Positions 51,732 through 60,278 of a stretch of 64,000 bases of DNA are shown piece by piece (the stretch's first letter is position 1; each line of letters starts with the position of its first letter). Both the position numbers and the translations under genes were made by a program. The notes beneath the pieces were generated by a model. It searched no databases. It worked only from the letters and a program-made list of their open reading frames with translations, and was not told the origin of the DNA. The stretch comes from Planctomyces sp. SH-PL14 (lineage in GTDB: Bacteria > Planctomycetota > Planctomycetia > Planctomycetales > Planctomycetaceae). The stretch lies in NCBI RefSeq assembly GCF_001610835.1, contig NZ_CP011270.1:1798001-1862000 (forward strand). Direction: 5' to 3'.

Positions 51732-53066
51732 TCACTTGGGCTCGGTCGGAATCGGCTGACCGTGGGGATCCACGGTCGGCTGGCTCGTCGCCTGATCGAG
51801 CTGCTCCCGCATCGAGTGGTCGGTGAAGTGCTCGTACTGCTCCGCCTTGCGGTGGATCCGGTCCGCTTCGAGGCCGGCGTGCGAGACGAGGTACTGCTCC
51901 CACAGCCGGTGCGACCGGACGAGATTCTGGGCATGCGTCCGTCCGGCGGCGGAGAGGCGATAGACATCGCTCGCGGTCTCGACCTGGCCGCGCCGCCCGA
52001 GCAGGAACAGCGCCGCCCGGAGCGAGAGGCGGTCCGCCAGCAGGACGTCGCGAAGATGCTCGGCGGTGGCGGGGGTCGCTCCCTGCCGCTCCTCGATCCG
52101 GTACAGAAGGGCGACGACGTCGTCGGTCAGGATCTGCCAAGCCAGCATCCGCTGACGCACGAAACGGACCAGGACGCCGTGACGAGGTCCAAGCGTCGCC
52201 GCCAGGAGCAGGAACAGCCCCGCGGCGACTGCCATCATGCCGGCGGTCGTCGTGCTCTGCAGGCCGAACCAATGCGGGATCGTGAGCGCGCCGACGTGTC
52301 CCGCGAAGGCTGAGAGCGCCGCCAGCAGGGCGCTCAGGCCGATCATCGGCCCCAGCCGGTCCGTCAGGAGATACGCCGCCGCCGGGGGGACGATGAACAT
52401 CGCCACGACGAGGATGTTCCCCACGCTCTCGAAGCTGGCGACCGCCGTGATCGCCACGAGGACCATCAGCAGGTAGTGCATGAGCTTCGCGCTGATCCCG
52501 GACGTCGTCGACAGGGCCGGGTCGAAAGAGCTGATCTTGAGCTCCTTATAGAACAGCCCGACGAACAGCGCATTGATGACGGCCACCACGGAGAGTGTCG
52601 CCACCGCCCGCGGGACCTCCAGCCCCAGGATCGAGACGGTGTCGAGCGGCGTGAGCTCGATGGCACCGTACAGGACGCAGCCCGGATCGAGGTCGACGTG
52701 ATCGGCCGCCTGGACGATCAGGACGAGCCCCAGGGCAAAGAGCGACGTGAAGACGACCCCCATCGAGGCCCCTTCGTCGACCTGCCCGATCCCGCGGACC
52801 CACTCGGTGAAGAAGGCGGTCAGGATTCCGACCGCCACCGCGCCCACGAACATCGGCCAGCTGCTGCGGCTGTCGCTGACGAGGAACGCGACCGCCAGCC
52901 CCGGCAGGACGGCGTGGGTGATGGCGTCCCCCAGCATGCTCATCCGCCGCAGGACGAGGAAGTTCCCCAGGAGCGACGCCGAGACGGCACACAGGATCCC
53001 CGCCAGGACGATCCAGCCATCGAGCGCCCAACTCCAGTTCGGCACCAGTGTGATCGCAAGCGACAT
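51732..53066 (-). CDS. Metal ABC transporter permease fused to a DtxR/MntR-like module
   Basis: 444 aa. The first 280 residues are an ABC-3 family permease (8-9 helices; GNFLVLRRMSMLGDAITHAV, GNILVVAMFIVPPAAAYLL). Residues about 300-440 are not membrane: a winged-helix-like segment followed by SHRLWEQYLVSHAG and IHRKAEQYEHF, the metal-site region of MntR/DtxR dimerisation domains. E409-x-x-E412-H413 matches the E99/E102/H103 ligands of B. subtilis MntR, and H386 fits H77. A repressor-type metal site on the transporter itself suggests feedback on import. Start is 1 nt after the preceding gene's stop. Confidence 0.88.
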   Translation of the reverse strand: MSLAITLVPNWSWALDGWIVLAGILCAVSASLLGNFLVLRRMSMLGDAITHAVLPGLAVAFLVSDSRSSWPMFVGAVAVGILTAFFTEWVRGIGQVDEGASMGVVFTSLFALGLVLIVQAADHVDLDPGCVLYGAIELTPLDTVSILGLEVPRAVATLSVVAVINALFVGLFYKELKISSFDPALSTTSGISAKLMHYLLMVLVAITAVASFESVGNILVVAMFIVPPAAAYLLTDRLGPMIGLSALLAALSAFAGHVGALTIPHWFGLQSTTTAGMMAVAAGLFLLLAATLGPRHGVLVRFVRQRMLAWQILTDDVVALLYRIEERQGATPATAEHLRDVLLADRLSLRAALFLLGRRGQVETASDVYRLSAAGRTHAQNLVRSHRLWEQYLVSHAGLEADRIHRKAEQYEHFTDHSMREQLDQATSQPTVDPHGQPIPTEPK

Positions 53067-53067
53067 C

Positions 53068-54573
53068 TTACCGGACTCCTTCCGGTCGAGCGGTCCGCGC
53101 AGCCGCGGGAGGGACCGACTCCAGTCCGTGCGGGCTCGCCGGCGCGCCGGGCGTTCCCTGCTGAAGGAGTTCCTCCAGCTCCGCGATCACTTCGGGCTCC
53201 AGAACATGCTCGATGGCGTCGGCGTCTCGGTCGACGCGGCTGGGAGCGATGTCGGCATGGGCAATCAGGTACAGCTCCCACAGGCGGTGCTGCCGGGTGA
53301 GTCGGATTCCTTCGAGGGCGCCGCGGCGGGTGAGCCGGATCGGCTCCGTCCCCCATTCGATCAGCTCGTCATGCCGGGCCCGCTGGATCGCGCCCCGCAG
53401 ACGGGCCGGGGACCAGGACCGTTTTCCCAACAGGGCCGCGAACGTGACGTTCGCGGACGAGGCCGGGCCCGGGCCAGTCGCGGTTTCCTGCAACTCATGA
53501 ATCGCCCGCAGGAGGTGCTGCCGGTCGATGCTCCGGGCGAGGTCCCACCGTCGCCGAACCCGGTGCAGGACGCCGCGGGCCGATCCGAACACGAGGCTGA
53601 CACCGAAGAGAGACGTCGAGACGAGGACGATCATCGCCCCGGATGGGACTTTCGAGAACAGGGCGCTCATCCCCGCCCCCGCCAGTCCGCTGAAGGCGCC
53701 GAGCCCCCCCGAGATGAGGAACATCCGCGACAGCTTCTCCGTCCAGAACCGGGCGGCCGCCGCCGGAATGACGAGCATGGCGACCATCAGGATCAGTCCG
53801 ACCGCCTGCAGACCAACGATCGTGACGACCACCACGAGGGCCATGAGGGTCAGATCGAGGAACAGGACCGGCATCCCGGCCGCCCCGGCGAACCCCTCGT
53901 CGAAGCAGAGGAGTTTCAGTTCCTTAAACAGGAGCACACAGGCGACGACGCAGACGAAGGCCGAGACGGCGATGATCGTCGTGTCGCCCGTCCCCATCGA
54001 GGCGGTCTTGCCGTAGACGAACGACTCCAGCCCCGCGGCGTGTCCCTTCTCCATCTGCTGGATCAGGCCGAGGAGCGCGGCCCCGGCGCCGAAGAAGACG
54101 CTGAGGACCGCGCCGAGCGCCGTGTCCTCTTTGAGCCGCGTCAGGTTGCGGATGAGCAGGATCGCCGCGACTCCCAGGAGCCCCGTGACGGTCGCCCCCA
54201 GGAGCAGGAGCGGCAGCGATTTGCCGTCGCCCCCCCACCGCGTGGCGACGAGGAACGCGAGGCAGATCCCGGGGAGCGTCGCATGGCTCAGGGCGTCCCC
54301 CATGAGAGCCCGCTTCCGGAGAAGCATGAACGAGCCGACCATCCCGGAGGCACAGCCGAGGAGCATCGTCCCCAGCAGCACGACCCGGGTGTTGTAGTCC
54401 TCGAGCAACAGCACCCGCCGCCACTGGGCCGCGGAGGGCCAGGCGAGCGATCGCCCCGCCAGCGAACGATCGGTTGCCGGAGAGGCGGGGCGGGGAGGCG
54501 GTTCGGCCTGGGCCGCCGGCGCCACCAGGAGGAGGCTCCCCCACAGGACCAGCAGAAAGATCGCGCGGCTCAC
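53068..54573 (-). CDS. Metal ABC transporter permease fused to a DtxR/MntR-like module
   Basis: 501 aa, with an N-terminal leader-like helix (RAIFLLVLWGSLLLVAPAAQ), then an ABC-3 permease (GSFMLLRKRALMGDALSHA, GLILMVAMLVIPAAAARF). The C-terminal 150 residues again carry the winged-helix and dimerisation pattern: ARSIDRQHLLRAIHELQE, then RQHRLWELYLIAHADIAP and RVDRDADAIEHVL. The metal-site equivalents are H429, D452, E455 and H456, with Asp in place of the first Glu. It pairs with the second permease; both halves of the transporter therefore have cytoplasmic sensors. 4-nt overlap with the ATPase gene (ATGA). Confidence 0.88.
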   Translation of the reverse strand: MSRAIFLLVLWGSLLLVAPAAQAEPPPRPASPATDRSLAGRSLAWPSAAQWRRVLLLEDYNTRVVLLGTMLLGCASGMVGSFMLLRKRALMGDALSHATLPGICLAFLVATRWGGDGKSLPLLLLGATVTGLLGVAAILLIRNLTRLKEDTALGAVLSVFFGAGAALLGLIQQMEKGHAAGLESFVYGKTASMGTGDTTIIAVSAFVCVVACVLLFKELKLLCFDEGFAGAAGMPVLFLDLTLMALVVVVTIVGLQAVGLILMVAMLVIPAAAARFWTEKLSRMFLISGGLGAFSGLAGAGMSALFSKVPSGAMIVLVSTSLFGVSLVFGSARGVLHRVRRRWDLARSIDRQHLLRAIHELQETATGPGPASSANVTFAALLGKRSWSPARLRGAIQRARHDELIEWGTEPIRLTRRGALEGIRLTRQHRLWELYLIAHADIAPSRVDRDADAIEHVLEPEVIAELEELLQQGTPGAPASPHGLESVPPAAARTARPEGVR

Positions 54574-55424
54574 AGTGATCGCTCCCGGCGGCGCATCGCC
54601 TCGGAGACTTCGTCCAGGAGCGTGAGCCGCCCGCCATAGGTCTTCTGGAGATTCTCGGGAGTAAAGACCTCCGCGACCGGGCCGTGCGCCACGACCCGCA
54701 TGTTGAGGAGGATCACGTGATCGAAGTACTCGGGGACGGTCTGGAGGTCGTGATGAATCACGAGAACCGTCTTCCCCCGCTCTTTCATCTCCCGCAGGAG
54801 GTCGACGATCGCCCGTTCCGTCGCGGCATCGACCGCGGCGAACGGCTCATCCATCAGGTAGAGGTCCGCGTCCTGCACGAGCGCCCGGGCGAGGAAGGTC
54901 CGCTGCTGCTGGCCACCGGAGAGCTGGCTGATCTGCCGCCGCGCGAGGTCCGCGATCCCGACGCGGCTGAGGGCTTCTAGCGCCAGTTCGCGATGCTTGC
55001 GACGGACCGGCAGGCACCAGCCGATCTTCCCGTACAGGCCCATCGTCACGACATCGAGGGCGTCCACGGGAAAGTCCCAGTCGACGCTCTCCCGCTGCGG
55101 GACGTAACCGACCCGGTTCCGGCTGCGGCGGTACGATTCCCCGAACAGCCGGATCCGCCCCGACGCGCGGGGAATGAGATCCATGATCGCCTTGAGGAGC
55201 GTGCTTTTCCCCGCTCCGTTCGGTCCGACAACGCCGACGAGCCGACCGGGCGGGATGTCGAAGCTGACGTCCCAGATGACCGGCTTGCGATGGTAAGCGA
55301 CCGTCAGGTCATAGACCGACAGGGGGACCGCGGTCCCATTGAAATCCTGTCCCGTTCCCGTCGCCTCCCGGCCCGGACTCCGGCCTTCCGCAGCGGCGAT
55401 GTTCGGTTCGATCGGGGAATTCAT
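54570..55424 (-). CDS. Metal ABC transporter ATP-binding protein
   Basis: 284 aa ATPase of the Mn/Zn/Fe importer (ABC-3 group). Walker A GPNGAGKST, Q-loop VPQRESVDW (a Trp after the Gln region typical of Mn/Zn importers), signature LSGGQQQR, Walker B LYLMDEPFAAVD, H-loop VLVIHHDL. About 35 extra, probably flexible, residues precede the domain. Overlaps by 4 nt with the binding-protein gene upstream and with the permease downstream, so all four genes are one operon. Confidence 0.92.
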   Translation of the reverse strand: MNSPIEPNIAAAEGRSPGREATGTGQDFNGTAVPLSVYDLTVAYHRKPVIWDVSFDIPPGRLVGVVGPNGAGKSTLLKAIMDLIPRASGRIRLFGESYRRSRNRVGYVPQRESVDWDFPVDALDVVTMGLYGKIGWCLPVRRKHRELALEALSRVGIADLARRQISQLSGGQQQRTFLARALVQDADLYLMDEPFAAVDAATERAIVDLLREMKERGKTVLVIHHDLQTVPEYFDHVILLNMRVVAHGPVAEVFTPENLQKTYGGRLTLLDEVSEAMRRRERSL

Positions 55425-56572
55425 TGTGCTGCCCCCGCGCCTGCGGTCGCGGCCGGTGCGGCTTCGTTGTTCGGCAGAGGGGCAGCGGACGACGCGTGGG
55501 CGAGCCGGCCGTTGAGTCCCGCTTCCGGGGCGGTTCCGCCGAGAGCCCGCGTCACCAGTGTGATGTTGTGGTCGAGCATCCCGACGTAGGTCCCTTCATA
55601 GGTCCCGTGTTCCCCCATGGCGTCGGAGTAGAGCTCGCCTCCGACCCGAATGACGTGCTTCCGGTTCCGTGCTCCTTCGACGAGGGCGTCGATGCTCTTG
55701 CGCGGGACGCTGCTTTCGACGAACAGGGCGGGCAGTTTCCGGGCCACGATCTCGTCGACCAGTTCATTGACCCGCTGCAGGCCGGCTTCCGATTCGGTCG
55801 ACAGCCCCTGGATTCCCTGGACATCGAGGCTGTAGGCGCGGCCGAAGTAGTTGAAGGCGTCGTGCGACGTGATGAGCGTCCGGGCCTCCTTGGGAATCGA
55901 GGCGATCGACTTGAGGCCGTAGTCGTGGAGCTTCGCCAGGTCCTCGCGATACCGGGCGGCGTTCCGCTGATAGTCCGCCGCGTGGGGCGGATCGAATTTC
56001 GCCAGTTCCGATTCGACGACCTCGACGCACCGCGACCAGGCGGAGACATCCATCCAGACGTGCGGGTCGAAATGCCCGGCGAAATCTTCGGGCTCGAGGA
56101 GCGTGGCAGGCTCGAGTTCCTCCGTCACAGCGACGACGGGCTTGGTCCGTGCCACCTTGACGAGGGTGTCGACCATTTTTCCTTCCAGCATCAGGCCGGA
56201 GTAGAAGACGACATCGCCGGCCATAATGGTCCGGACGTCGTCCCGGGTTGCCTTGTAGAGATGAGGGTCGACTCCGGCCCCCATGATCTGGGTGACCTCG
56301 ACGTGGTCGCCGCCGACGTTCCGGACGAGATCGGCCACCATCCCGACGGTCGCGACCGCCTTGATCGCTCCCGTTCGGGCGGTGTTGCCCGCGCCCGTTG
56401 GAGCCGTGTCTTTCGCCGCCGGCGAGGCGCTATCGCAGCCGCTCATCCAGACGAGGGCGAGGAACAGCGTCGCCAGCCGCGGGAGAGTCAGAAAACGGTG
56501 GCCCTGATGAGCGGAGACAGGGGAGGGCGATTCCACAGTCCAGTCCAGGTCACGAATTCCCCACTCCAACAT
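55421..56572 (-). CDS. Metal ABC transporter substrate-binding lipoprotein, Mn type
   Basis: 383 aa of the TroA/PsaA/MntC cluster. The leader is long (46 residues); the lipobox reads VWMSGC with the lipidated Cys at C46. Metal ligands by family position: His in GVDPHLYK, His in FDPHVWMD, Glu in LFVESSV and Asp in GMLDHNI. An H-H-E-D set marks manganese (or iron) binders, while zinc binders have H-H-H-D, and the His-rich loop of ZnuA is absent. The ATG at 56572 has GGGAGG 4-5 nt upstream, which supports the long leader. Confidence 0.9.
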   Translation of the reverse strand: MLEWGIRDLDWTVESPSPVSAHQGHRFLTLPRLATLFLALVWMSGCDSASPAAKDTAPTGAGNTARTGAIKAVATVGMVADLVRNVGGDHVEVTQIMGAGVDPHLYKATRDDVRTIMAGDVVFYSGLMLEGKMVDTLVKVARTKPVVAVTEELEPATLLEPEDFAGHFDPHVWMDVSAWSRCVEVVESELAKFDPPHAADYQRNAARYREDLAKLHDYGLKSIASIPKEARTLITSHDAFNYFGRAYSLDVQGIQGLSTESEAGLQRVNELVDEIVARKLPALFVESSVPRKSIDALVEGARNRKHVIRVGGELYSDAMGEHGTYEGTYVGMLDHNITLVTRALGGTAPEAGLNGRLAHASSAAPLPNNEAAPAATAGAGAAQ

Positions 56573-56635
56573 TGTGCCTCCCGAGGCAGTCCTCCGCGGG
56601 ATCGCTGCAAAGACAGCATCCCGGTCCGGCTGAAA

Positions 56636-56663
56636 ATTGTACCCTAAGCTACATCTTCGTCAA
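56636..56663 (-). promoter_or_regulatory. Sigma-70 promoter of the metal importer operon
   Basis: Minus strand reads TTGACG (56663-56658), 16 nt, TACAAT (56641-56636), about 64 nt before the ATG. Near-consensus boxes and good spacing. A loose dyad TGTA-N8-TACA overlaps the -10 and may be a metalloregulator site, but it does not match a consensus I can name with confidence. Confidence 0.65.
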
Positions 56664-56700
56664 GAGGGCTCCCTCCGGAGCAGGTTTTCTCAATTTCTCA

Positions 56701-57022
56701 CCGGGTCCAGGGGCACCCTGGTGGGGGATGCAAGGGGGCAACGCCCTCTTGCCCGCCGGAGGCCCTCTCGTCGAGAGATCTCTGAAGGAGAGAGTGTCCA
56801 AACGCGGACAACGTGCCGTATGCCCCCTCACCAACCCGCGGGGACTGCAGAGCGAGCGGTCAGTCCTCAGCGCCGGTGCCACAAAGCGGTCGCCCGTTGC
56901 GTTCCACGGTTCCTCATGGAAGTGCCTCCGGCGGCAAGGGGGCGTGGCCCCCTTGACCCCAGGCTGCCGTGGCACATTGGGTTTGAGCGACCAGAGCTGT
57001 GCCGGCAAGAACGTGTTTCCGC
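56701..57022 (-). repeat. R-element copy R8
   Basis: Minus-orientation copy in the divergent gap between the metal importer operon (128 nt from its ATG) and the DKNYY lipoprotein gene (79 nt). Hairpin B is GCAAGGGGGC, loop AAC, GCCCTCTTGC; hairpin A is CAAGGGGGC, loop GTG, GCCCCCTTG. It stands directly upstream of the importer's promoter without overlapping it. Confidence 0.88.
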
Positions 57023-57101
57023 TCAATCGTTGCGATGAGGCCCCGCCCAGCCGACAATCCCACAACGGCAGCAAGCTTCCGACATCCGCCGGGCCGCGTC
57101 C

Positions 57102-57914
57102 ATGTCCGCACGCTTCAGACCCCTCGTATCCTTCACTCGAGTCGCCATCGCCGGCCTCGTCCTCGCGGGCTGCGACACCACCTGGTTCCGCCCGGCTCAC
57201 TTCAGCTTCCTCAACGGCGAATGGAAATGGGTCGGCCGCAACGCCGCAGTCGGCCGACACGAACATGCGATCGGCGCCGACCCGAAAACATTCGCCATCC
57301 TCGACGACCCCCGGTACGCCAAAGACGTCAAAACCGTCTTCTATCGCGGCGGAAAGATCGTCGACGCCGATCCGGCGTCGTTCGAGATCATGCCCGATGA
57401 AGTCGGAGTCTCCGGCCGGCTCTATACGCGGGACCGCTACCACGTCTTCCTCGACGGCAAGACCATCCCCGGCGCCGATCCCGCCACTTACCGCGTGATC
57501 CAGGCCCCCTTCGGCCGCGACGCCAGGAATGTCTACTGCGGCACGCTCACCGTCTACGGCGCCGATCCGGCCACATTCACCGTCCTCACGGAATCCACCA
57601 GCTGGAGCCACATGGGGGAGCCTGAGCACTTCCTCCGCCACAACGGCCCCGCCTTCGCCAAAGCCGACGTCTCCCAGGAGCGTCCCGCGATTCTGACAAC
57701 GTGCACGTGGTCCCGCGATTCGCGGAGCTACTTTTACAACGCCTCCCGCGTCGAGGACGCCGACTACGAGACGTTCCAACTGATCGACACCCGAGAGGCC
57801 CGGGATAAGAACGGCCGCTTCATCTGTCAGTACCGAAAAGAGGACTACCAGGAAAAGGTCCACGGAGCCTGGCCCTTGGAACAGGCCAGGCAAGCCCGAG
57901 CGGAGGCGCCGTAG
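57102..57914 (+). CDS. DKNYY-repeat lipoprotein
   Basis: 270 aa. The lipobox LVLAGC puts the lipidated Cys at C24. The body is built of DKNYY-family repeats (at least four), each with a YAKD or similar phrase, VFYRGG and an ADPASF-type phrase (GADPKTF, DADPASF, GADPATY, GADPATF). These repeats form small beta units in surface or outer-membrane lipoproteins of unknown role. Convergent with argS; the 102-bp gap contains nothing recognisable. Confidence 0.85.
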   Translation: MSARFRPLVSFTRVAIAGLVLAGCDTTWFRPAHFSFLNGEWKWVGRNAAVGRHEHAIGADPKTFAILDDPRYAKDVKTVFYRGGKIVDADPASFEIMPDEVGVSGRLYTRDRYHVFLDGKTIPGADPATYRVIQAPFGRDARNVYCGTLTVYGADPATFTVLTESTSWSHMGEPEHFLRHNGPAFAKADVSQERPAILTTCTWSRDSRSYFYNASRVEDADYETFQLIDTREARDKNGRFICQYRKEDYQEKVHGAWPLEQARQARAEAP

Positions 57915-58016
57915 AGCACAGTGCGGGCACCCCGCTTCGAGTGATCGGCCGGGCGCGATCCACCGAGCTGTTGCTCGCTGATTTCGCGTCGGAATGACTC
58001 TGCAGGCCGACCGAAG

Positions 58017-59981
58017 CTACATCCGGTCGATCGTCTGGATCCCCAGGAGTTCCAGACCGATCCGGATCACTCGCCCGGTCAGGTCGGTCAACCGCAGGCG
58101 GCTGGCGCGGATCGCCGGGTCTGGCTCCTTGGCGACTTCACAGGCGTCATAGAACGAGCTGAACGCCGAAGCGAGTCCGAATAGATACGACGTCAGAACG
58201 TTCGGCCGGTAGTCCTGGACGACCCCTTCGAGCGTTTCCGAGAGCCGCAGGATCGCCACTGCCAGCGCCCGTTCCGCCGGATGGCCGACGACGACCGGGG
58301 TCCCCTGGAGCGAGTCCGAAGCAACGCCCGCCTTCCGCAGAATCCCCCGCGTCCGGGCGAAGGCGTACTGCATGTAGGTCGCGGTGTCCCCCTCCTTGGC
58401 GAGCATCGTCTTGAGGTCGAAGGTGTAGTCGCTGTCCCGGCTGATCCGCAGGTCGGCGTACTTCACCCCGCCGATCCCCACGATCCCGGCAATCCGCCGC
58501 ATCTCGGCGTCGTCGAGGAGGTCATCGGCCCCCTTCTCCTTCTTGAACGCCTCGTTCGCCTCGACCACCCGCAGCGCCTCTTCGACCGCCTCATCGAGAA
58601 GACTCTCCAGGCCGACCGTGTCCCCCGAGCGGGTCTTGTACGGACGGCCGTCCTTGCCGAGGACCGTCCCGAAGTTCACGTGCTTGAGCCGGACCGGAGC
58701 CAGGCCCCACCGCCCGCAGGTCTTGAAGAGCATCTCGAAGTGCTCTCCCTGCCGGGTGTCGACGACGTACAGGATCTCCTCCGCCCCGAACTGATCGAGC
58801 CGGTACTTCACCGTCGCCAGGTCGGTCGTCGCGTAGGTGTAGGCCCCGTCCGCCTTCTGGACGATGAACGGCGCCCGGTGCCCCTCCAGGAACACGACCT
58901 GCGCGCCGTCGCTCTCGACGGCGAGCCCCTTCTGGCGCAAGCTGGCAACGGTCTCCGCCAGGAACGGGTTGTAGAAACTCTCACCAAGCGTCATGTCGAA
59001 CGAGATGCCGAGGCGGTCGTACATCCCCTGCAGCGCCGTCAGGCACTGCGGAATGAACTGCTGCCACAGCTGATTGTTCTCCGCGTCGCCGGCGTGGAGC
59101 TTCGCCGTCTCGTCCCGCGCGAGCCGGGCGATCTGCGGATGGGCGCTCGCGACCTTCAGCAGATCGGCATCGGCTTCGACGGCAGCAACCTTCCGCTTCG
59201 TCGACGCCAGCTCCTCCTGAGACCCCTTGAGGTCTTCCCGAAGCTTCTTGAGCGTCTTGCCGGTGTTCTTGTCCTTCGGGTCGAGCTTCGCTTCCTGCGT
59301 CTTCAGGTCCGCCGCCTGCTGCTCGGCCTGCCGCGCCAGGTTAGCGAGAGCACCCTTCGCCTCATGGAAATCGCCAAGCTGATTGACCAGCCGGTAGAGC
59401 CGCGCCAGCTCCGCGACGGGATCCCGCTCATACGCCGCCGGGTCCAGGAAGTGCTTGAACCCGTAAATGATCATCCCGAACTGCGTCCCCCAGTCCCCGA
59501 TATGGTTGTCCGACCGGACGTCGTGACCAAGGAACTTGAGGATGTGGTACAGCGCCGCCCCGATGACGCTGCTCCGCAGGTGCCCGACGTGCATCGGCTT
59601 GGCGACGTTCGGACCGGAGTAGTCGATCACGACCTTCCGTGGCGGGGAGGCGGACTCGACCCCGACACGGGCGTCGTCGGCAGCCCGGCTCACTTCGCCG
59701 GCCAGCCAGTCGTTCCGCAGCCGCAGGTTAATAAACCCCGGCCCCGCCACTTCCGGCGCGTCGCACAGGTCATCGATCTTCAGCCGGTCGACGACCGACT
59801 GCGCGACATCGCGCGGGGACTTCCCGAGCTGCTTCCCGAGCGACATGGCGAAGTTCGCCTGGTAGTCGCCGAACTTCGGATCCTGAGCGGACCGGATCAT
59901 CGGAAGACAGGCGGCCGGATCGGGAGCGATCCCCTCGAGGGCGGCGGCAAAGCGGGACTGAAGGAGGGCCAGGATGTTCAT
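58017..59981 (-). CDS. argS: Arginyl-tRNA synthetase with coiled-coil insertion
   Basis: Class I synthetase charging tRNA-Arg, 654 aa. The N-terminal Add-1 domain is followed by the catalytic core with the HIGH motif as HVGH (KPMHVGHLRSSVIG, about residue 130) and DNHIGDWGTQFGM, the YATTDLATVKYRLD region, and an anticodon-binding C-terminus ending GIQTIDRM. Between about residues 207 and 285 lies a Lys/Glu/Gln-rich insertion (QAEQQAADLKTQEAKLD, then LKGSQEELASTKRKV) that looks like a long coiled-coil hairpin and accounts for the roughly 75 residues beyond the E. coli length. Start at the ATG 59981; the frame to 60197 adds no homology. Confidence 0.93.
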   Translation of the reverse strand: MNILALLQSRFAAALEGIAPDPAACLPMIRSAQDPKFGDYQANFAMSLGKQLGKSPRDVAQSVVDRLKIDDLCDAPEVAGPGFINLRLRNDWLAGEVSRAADDARVGVESASPPRKVVIDYSGPNVAKPMHVGHLRSSVIGAALYHILKFLGHDVRSDNHIGDWGTQFGMIIYGFKHFLDPAAYERDPVAELARLYRLVNQLGDFHEAKGALANLARQAEQQAADLKTQEAKLDPKDKNTGKTLKKLREDLKGSQEELASTKRKVAAVEADADLLKVASAHPQIARLARDETAKLHAGDAENNQLWQQFIPQCLTALQGMYDRLGISFDMTLGESFYNPFLAETVASLRQKGLAVESDGAQVVFLEGHRAPFIVQKADGAYTYATTDLATVKYRLDQFGAEEILYVVDTRQGEHFEMLFKTCGRWGLAPVRLKHVNFGTVLGKDGRPYKTRSGDTVGLESLLDEAVEEALRVVEANEAFKKEKGADDLLDDAEMRRIAGIVGIGGVKYADLRISRDSDYTFDLKTMLAKEGDTATYMQYAFARTRGILRKAGVASDSLQGTPVVVGHPAERALAVAILRLSETLEGVVQDYRPNVLTSYLFGLASAFSSFYDACEVAKEPDPAIRASRLRLTDLTGRVIRIGLELLGIQTIDRM

Positions 59982-60196
59982 GCGGCGGAGTGTAACGGCC
60001 GTTTTCCCAAGTCGCACCAGCGTCCGCCGGCCCCGGGAACGCCGGAACACCGATTCGGTCGGTGGGGCCCGATGTCGGGTTGAACAAAGGACATCCATCG
60101 GCGGGTGAAGGTTCTCTTCCGCTTCCTTCGATCCCTGAGCGCGGCCCCTTGACCCATCCAGCCTCACCAACTCGAATGCCATCCAACAGATCAACA

Positions 60197-60219
60197 ACCG
60201 GTCATGCGATCGGACCGGT
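60197..60219. promoter_or_regulatory. Inverted repeat ACCGGTC-N9-GACCGGT
   Basis: A perfect 7-bp dyad in the 297-bp gap between argS and the ceramidase-like gene, 60 nt before the latter's ATG. A second small stem GTTCGG/CCGAAC with loop TCCCCG (60246-60263) ends just before the AGGAG ribosome site. Candidate operator and RNA structure; nothing else recognised in this gap. Confidence 0.3.
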
Positions 60220-60278
60220 CGCGATGTCGCAGTCCGTCAGCCCCAGTTCGGTCCCCGCCGAACGCAGGAGAGAGTGTC

